Made by a program: the position numbers and the translations under genes. The notes below the pieces were generated by a model. That model was not told where the DNA came from, searched no databases, and saw only the letters and a program-made list of their open reading frames with translations. Of a stretch of DNA of 64,000 nt, positions 59,919 to 64,000 are shown piece by piece. This stretch comes from Verrucomicrobium sp. GAS474 (GTDB lineage Bacteria; Verrucomicrobiota; Verrucomicrobiia; Methylacidiphilales; GAS474): the NCBI RefSeq assembly GCF_900105685.1, contig NZ_LT629781.1, positions 1,922,001 to 1,986,000 of the forward strand, read 5' to 3'. Each line of letters opens with the position of its first letter. Position 1 is the stretch's first letter.

Positions 59919-60711
59919 TTCTGATTTCGACACGAGCAAGACGGGCCTGATCCTTCTCCCCAGTTACAACAGCGGGCGGAAGCTCCTTTCCACCGTCGAG
60001 GCCGCCCTGGCCGTGTGGAAGCCGGTCTGGGTCGTGGTCGACGCCAGCACCGACGGGAGCGAGGCCCCGCTCCTCGAGTGGGCGGCGAAGGAGCCCGCCC
60101 TCCGCGTCTTCGTCCGCGGGGTGAACGGCGGGAAGGGGGCGGCCGTCCTCGACGGGTTGCGGGAGGCCGGGAAAGAGGGGTTCCGCCACGCCCTCGTCAT
60201 GGATGCCGACGGCCAGCATCCCGCCGACCGGATCGTCGAGTTCATGAACCTCGCCCACGCCCACGAGCGGACGCTGATCCTCGGCGTCCCGGCCTTCGGC
60301 CCCGACGCCCCGAAGGCCCGCGTCTACGGGCGGCTGGGCGGGAACACCTTCACCGAGATCGCGACCCTCTGGGGCGGCATCCGCGATTCCCTCTTCGGCT
60401 TCCGCGTCTATCCCGTCGCCGAGACCGTCGCGGTGATGGACCGGATCAAGACGGCGCGACGGTACGACTTCGACACCGAGGTCGCCGTGCGGCTCTATTG
60501 GGAGGGGTTCCGCACGATCAACATCGCCGTCCCCGTCCTCTACCCCTCGCGGGAAGAGGGCGGCGTCTCCTACTTCCATTACCTGCGGGACAACCTCCTC
60601 CTCGTCCGCACCCACGCGCGGCTCTTCTTCGGCATGCTGCGGCGGTTCCCGAGGCTCCTGAAATGGCGGCTCTTCCGCCCGAATCCCGTCCCCGCTCCTC
60701 CCTCCGCATGA
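59890..60711 (+). CDS. Glycosyltransferase family 2 protein of the polyene cluster
   Basis: 273 residues. GT2 landmarks: LLPSYNSGRKL near residue 23, VVDASTDGSEAP (nucleotide-binding DxS) near residue 50, VNGGKGAAVLDGL, and the DxD metal site MDADGQHPAD near residue 103. There is no membrane helix apart from a possible C-terminal hydrophobic/basic segment. In aryl-polyene clusters a GT2 of this kind often adds a sugar to the lipid anchor. It starts within the PlsC-like gene and overlaps the AMP-ligase gene by 4 bases (ATGA). Confidence 0.88.
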   Translation: MTCPPTPPPDSDFDTSKTGLILLPSYNSGRKLLSTVEAALAVWKPVWVVVDASTDGSEAPLLEWAAKEPALRVFVRGVNGGKGAAVLDGLREAGKEGFRHALVMDADGQHPADRIVEFMNLAHAHERTLILGVPAFGPDAPKARVYGRLGGNTFTEIATLWGGIRDSLFGFRVYPVAETVAVMDRIKTARRYDFDTEVAVRLYWEGFRTINIAVPVLYPSREEGGVSYFHYLRDNLLLVRTHARLFFGMLRRFPRLLKWRLFRPNPVPAPPSA

Positions 60712-62042
60712 ACGCGAACGGATCCGACCAGACCCCCTCCGCCCTCTGGACGACGTGGGAAAAAGTCGTCGCCGCCGGGCCGACCCGCGTGGCGATGATC
60801 GACGCGGCGACGGGGGAGACGTGGACGCGGCGCGAGCTCCATCGCCTCGCGCTCGAGCTTTCCGCCGGACGCCTCGCCGACGTGCGGGGACGGCGGGTCG
60901 CCCTCTGCCATCCGAATTCGGCCGCCTGGGTCGCCTCCTTCCTCGCGATCCAGAAGGCGGGGGCCTCGGCCATTCCCCTCGACGCAGGCATCCCGGAGCA
61001 GGCCCTCGAATCGGCCGCCGCGAAGGCCGGGGCCGACTGGCTCGACAGCCGGGACCTCGGCCTCGTGAAGCTGCGGATGCGGCGGAGCGCGGCGGAGGCG
61101 TGCGTGAAGCTCACCTCGGGCTCGACCGGCATGCCGAAGAAGATCCGGTGCCGCGCGGAGCACCTCCTCGCCGACGGGCGGCAGGTGACGGCGACGATGG
61201 GGATCAAGGCCGACGACCGGAACCTCGGCCTGATCCCCTTCGCCCATTCCTACGGCCTCGGGAACCTCGTCCTGCCGCTGATCCTCCAGGGGACGTCGAT
61301 CGTCTTCGCCGCGGCCTTCCTTCCCGGCCAGATCCCCGCGTGGATCGCGGAGCATGGCGTCACCCTTTTCCCCACCGTCCCGCCGGTGCTGAAGATGCTG
61401 GCCCAGCTGCCCGGCGAGGTCTCGCTCGAGCCCCTCCGCATGGCGATCTCGGCGGGAGCGCCGCTCTCCCCGCAGATCGCGACCCAGTTCGCGGAAAAGT
61501 TCGGCATCCGGGCCCACAACTTCTACGGCTCCTCGGAAACGGGCGGCATCTGCTTCGACGAGACGGGAGCCGATTCCCTCGAGGGGGGCGCGCTGGGGAA
61601 GCCGCTGCGCGGCGTGACGGTCCGGATCCTCCGCAACGGACGCCTCCGGGTCGAGAGCCCGGCGGTGGCGACCCCCTCCGGCTCCTTCCTTCTGACCGAC
61701 CTCGGGGAGTGGACCGCCCTGGGGACGATCCGCCTCCTGGGCCGCGCCAGCCAGGTGGCGAACCTCGGCGGGCGGAAGCTCCGCGCCTCGGAGATCGAGA
61801 CGGCGCTCCGGGGCGTCGCCGACGTCCGGGACGCCTGGGTCGGGATCGGAACCCGCTCGGGGGCCGACTTCCTCGCCGCCGTCGTCGAGACGGAAATGGA
61901 TGAGCGGACCTTGCGGCAGCGGCTCGCGACCGTCCTGCCGCCGTGGAAGGTGCCGCGTCTTTTCAAGTGCCTCCCGTCTCTTCCGAGGACGGAACGGGGA
62001 AAAGTGGACGGGGCGGTTCTGAAGAAGGAACTGGGGATTTAA
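60708..62042 (+). CDS. AMP-dependent acyl/aryl-acid ligase of the polyene cluster
   Basis: 444 residues from the ATG at 60708. ANL-superfamily motifs are A3 LTSGSTGMPKKI near residue 128, A5 NFYGSSETGG near residue 267, A7-like LTDLGEW near residue 325, A8 GRASQVANLGGRKLRASEIE near residue 342 and A10 RTERGKVDGAVLKKEL at the end. It should activate an aromatic or fatty acid as an acyl-adenylate and load CoA or ACP; in aryl-polyene pathways it primes synthesis. It is shorter than typical acyl-CoA ligases (about 550). A dispersed repeat follows 3 bases after its stop. Confidence 0.88.
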   Translation: MNANGSDQTPSALWTTWEKVVAAGPTRVAMIDAATGETWTRRELHRLALELSAGRLADVRGRRVALCHPNSAAWVASFLAIQKAGASAIPLDAGIPEQALESAAAKAGADWLDSRDLGLVKLRMRRSAAEACVKLTSGSTGMPKKIRCRAEHLLADGRQVTATMGIKADDRNLGLIPFAHSYGLGNLVLPLILQGTSIVFAAAFLPGQIPAWIAEHGVTLFPTVPPVLKMLAQLPGEVSLEPLRMAISAGAPLSPQIATQFAEKFGIRAHNFYGSSETGGICFDETGADSLEGGALGKPLRGVTVRILRNGRLRVESPAVATPSGSFLLTDLGEWTALGTIRLLGRASQVANLGGRKLRASEIETALRGVADVRDAWVGIGTRSGADFLAAVVETEMDERTLRQRLATVLPPWKVPRLFKCLPSLPRTERGKVDGAVLKKELGI

Positions 62043-62045
62043 GGA

Positions 62046-62256
62046 GGCGGTGAACGCTCCTTCGGGACCGGGCAGATGACCCTGTACAGGTGGAGGCCAT
62101 CCGCACGTGTTTTAAGACGCAAGAGGGGCTTTGCCCCTCCTGGACCTCCCCGTCAGATAGGCCTGAACTGTTTTTAGCCGCACCGCATTAGGCTGTCTGC
62201 TTCGGGTAGAGAACGTCTGCTAGATCTCTTGTCCGCTTGGGAGGAATCACGCGTCC
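62046..62256 (+). repeat. Dispersed repeat, copy B (211 bp)
   Basis: Same orientation and about 90% identity to 26517-26726. It begins just after the AMP-ligase stop codon. It contains the palindrome AGAGGGGC-TTT-GCCCCTCC (about 62122-62141) and shares the ending GGGAGGAA(N2)ACGC(N)TCC. It reaches nearly to the end of the truncated FAD-oxidoreductase gene. No protein-coding frame is conserved with the other copies. Confidence 0.85.
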
Positions 62257-62285
62257 GAGTGCGGGCGGAGCCGAAGGGGCTTTAG

Positions 62286-64000
62286 CTAGACCTTTTTCGC
62301 GGGAGCGTACACCCGGATCTCGAAGAGCCGCGCCTCGGCCGCGCCGTGAGTGGTGAGCACCTCGACCCGGATCGACTTCGCCCGGACCGGCTTCGCGAGG
62401 GTGTGGACCCGTTTGCGGAGGTAGTTGTCGGGCTCCTCGACGATCACGACGCCGTCGGCGTGGATCCGGTAGCTCTTCACGGTCTCGGGCTGGGGGCCGC
62501 GGACGACCTTCGAGGTCATGTAGTCGCTGGGGGTGAGGAGGAGTTCCCGGCCGAAGCCGCTGTCGAAGGTGAGGTGGATGGCGCCGATCTCGACGGCTTC
62601 GGGGAACGCGAGGTCGAGCGAGGCGGGAAGCCCGCTCGATTGCCAGTGGTGGGGCTGGTGGTCGATCCACGGCCCGAGGCCGTGGCCGTTCCAGCCCTCG
62701 GCCTGGACGAGGTCGCGGCCGATCCCGTCGAGGACGCGGGCCGCCCCGTGCTTCGGAGCCTCGGAGGAGGCCGAGACGGCGACGTTCTTCCCCTGCGCCA
62801 GGTCGGCGGGGTCCTCGTTGCGCGCCATCGGGATGAAGGCGTCGTCCTTGAGGAGCCGTTGCTGGAGGTCCTTCACGGCCTCGCTTCCGGCGAGGGTCTT
62901 CAGGGAGACCTTCTTTTCGAGCGCCACGGCGGCGGCGGTCCCGATCGCCTGCCCCATGACGGCGCAGGTCGCCATCACGCGGGTGCTGGCGAAGGCGACG
63001 TGGCTGGCGCTGATGTTCCGCCCGGCGAAGAGGAGGTTCGGCACGTTCCGCGAGAAGAGGGAGCGGAGCGGGATCGTGTAGAGGCCGTCGAGGTAGGTCG
63101 GCGTGAAGGGGGGCTCGTCCTTCTCGTCGATGCCGCGCGGGGGATGGAGGTCGATCGCCCAGCCGCCGTAGGCGACGGCGTCGGGGAAGAACCGCCCGGA
63201 CTGGAGGTCGGACTGGGTCAGGATGTGGTCGCCGAGGAGGCGGCGGGACTCGCGCTTGGCGGGCATCGGGCCGACCCAGTCGAGGCTCCAGTTCGCCGCG
63301 TCGGGATGGTCGCCGGAGTTCTTCACGTAGTCCCAGATGCCGAGGACGATGCGGAGGAGCTCGTGGCGGATCGTCTCGTTGTCGGTGATCGTGTCGAGGT
63401 GGCCGCCCCACTCGAACCACCAGTAGCCGTACTCGAAGCTGTGGATCGGGCGGTGGTTGAGGTCGGCCTTGGTGAACTTGCGGATCCACGAGGGGGCACG
63501 GAACGGCTGGGGCGTCGCGTGCTTCTTCCCCGTCAGGAGGATCGAGCTGCCGAGGGTCCAGTCGTCGCTCGTCTCCTCGGCGAGGCTCTCCCCGTGTTCC
63601 TGGCGGTTTTCCCGCCCCATCCGGGCGTCGGCCCCGGCCTCGCGGCCCAGGCGGCTGTCGCCGGAGCAGTCGGCGAAGAAGGCGGCCGAGATCTCGAAGA
63701 TCTCCTCGGTCGAGTTCCGGAGCGCGGTGACGGAACGGATCGCCCCGGTCGCCGGATCGGTCGTCGCCCCGATGCAGGCGGTGTCGAGGAGGAGGGTGAT
63801 GTTCGGCTCCAGCTTCACCTTCTCGTAGAGGAGGAGGTCCCACTGGGCGTAGCTGCGGTAGGGATTCCGGACGGCGTCCTCCAGCTTGAACTCCTCGATC
63901 AGCCCGGCCTCGCGGGCGCCGGGCCGGGCGCCGTGGCAGTCGGCGCCGACGATGTGCATCTTCACCTCGCTCGAGGCGTTGCCGCCGAGGACGGAGCGGT
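62286..64000 (-). CDS. FAD-dependent oxidoreductase with C-terminal carbohydrate-binding-like domain, 5' end outside the window
   Basis: The frame is open from the window end (LGGNASSEV at 63967-63989), so the start and the N-terminal Rossmann GxGxxG are missing. The GGNAS loop and FFADCSGDSRLGREAGADARMG followed by LLFAGRNISASHVAFASTRVM and AVMGQAIGTAAA match the FAD_oxidored group of secreted or cytosolic flavoproteins, often carbohydrate-related. The C-terminal about 140 residues look like an F5/8-type or related beta-sandwich (NVAVSASSEAPKHGAARVLDG; a SKSIRVEVL-type close). It may act on sugars or glycosides. The substrate is unknown. Confidence 0.85.
   Translation of the reverse strand, partial: RSVLGGNASSEVKMHIVGADCHGARPGAREAGLIEEFKLEDAVRNPYRSYAQWDLLLYEKVKLEPNITLLLDTACIGATTDPATGAIRSVTALRNSTEEIFEISAAFFADCSGDSRLGREAGADARMGRENRQEHGESLAEETSDDWTLGSSILLTGKKHATPQPFRAPSWIRKFTKADLNHRPIHSFEYGYWWFEWGGHLDTITDNETIRHELLRIVLGIWDYVKNSGDHPDAANWSLDWVGPMPAKRESRRLLGDHILTQSDLQSGRFFPDAVAYGGWAIDLHPPRGIDEKDEPPFTPTYLDGLYTIPLRSLFSRNVPNLLFAGRNISASHVAFASTRVMATCAVMGQAIGTAAAVALEKKVSLKTLAGSEAVKDLQQRLLKDDAFIPMARNEDPADLAQGKNVAVSASSEAPKHGAARVLDGIGRDLVQAEGWNGHGLGPWIDHQPHHWQSSGLPASLDLAFPEAVEIGAIHLTFDSGFGRELLLTPSDYMTSKVVRGPQPETVKSYRIHADGVVIVEEPDNYLRKRVHTLAKPVRAKSIRVEVLTTHGAAEARLFEIRVYAPAKKV

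Noticed and set aside
1-64000. CRISPR arrays, rRNA genes, complete insertion sequences or prophage
   Set aside because: No regularly spaced identical repeats, rRNA sequence, transposase, integrase or phage structural genes were seen in any frame.

Overview
The window is GC-rich and densely coded, with very short gaps and many 4-base stop/start overlaps. It carries genes for an outer membrane: a porin, Mla lipid transport and a heptosyltransferase-like enzyme. It also has a protein-arginine-kinase (McsB)/ClpC pair, DUF5069, DUF2851 and paired transglutaminase-like genes. Together these fit a Gram-negative member of the Verrucomicrobiota or a close PVC relative. This is an inference from gene content; no rRNA is present to confirm it.

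Layout. 1-6373: a truncated PP2C/RsbU-type phosphatase, gluQ, a DUF485 + acetate-type symporter pair, a soluble chemoreceptor and an SMR transporter. 6357-9555: an MBOAT/SGNH O-acylation pair on the minus strand, divergent from lexA. 9556-13744: an intergenic region with a dispersed repeat, then mcsB-clpC closed by a strong terminator. 13785-21571: a cupin, then a phosphate block (Pho-box-like site, porin, pstS, pstC, pstA, a 273-bp inverted-repeat element, pstB, phoU). 21609-26500: tlyA, nadK, a PTS IIA protein, a VanX-like dipeptidase and three successive receiver-domain proteins, two of them with degenerate phosphorylation sites. 26501-38425: a dispersed repeat, an HtrA protease divergent from a DUF2851 gene, a three-part fusion (LMW phosphatase / RpiB-like / GlyA), a GT9 enzyme, two GT-C-like membrane proteins, and ispD fused to a histidine-kinase-type dimerisation domain. 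38422-42493: mlaD, mlaF, mlaE, a membrane-anchored receiver, a dimeric dUTPase-like protein and a DCC protein.

42616-45325: tRNA-Ser(CGA) followed by a lower-GC island that carries DUF2188, a PD-(D/E)XK nuclease and a 5'-truncated KAP-type NTPase remnant. A 12-bp copy of the tRNA 3' end lies at its far edge. 45461-49718: a stress/proteolysis-like group (two transglutaminase-like proteins, DUF5069, DUF3309, CbpA-CbpM).

49765-62042: a probable aryl-polyene/xanthomonadin-like pathway in two blocks. The minus-strand block has two ketosynthases, an ACP, a halogenase-like flavoprotein, an LpxL-like acyltransferase and a FabZ-like dehydratase. The plus-strand block has a PlsC-like acyltransferase, a GT2 and an AMP-ligase. 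Between them lie a HydE-like radical SAM gene, a Kef-type antiporter, a secreted LolA-like protein and a polysaccharide deacetylase. The window ends with a second copy of the 210-bp dispersed repeat and a truncated FAD-dependent oxidoreductase.

The most unusual items are the PTP-RpiB-GlyA fusion, the IspD-DHp fusion, the pseudo-receiver operon, the halogenase-containing polyene cluster, the tRNA-Ser island and the two repeat families. All family assignments rest on motifs read by eye; no database search was run.
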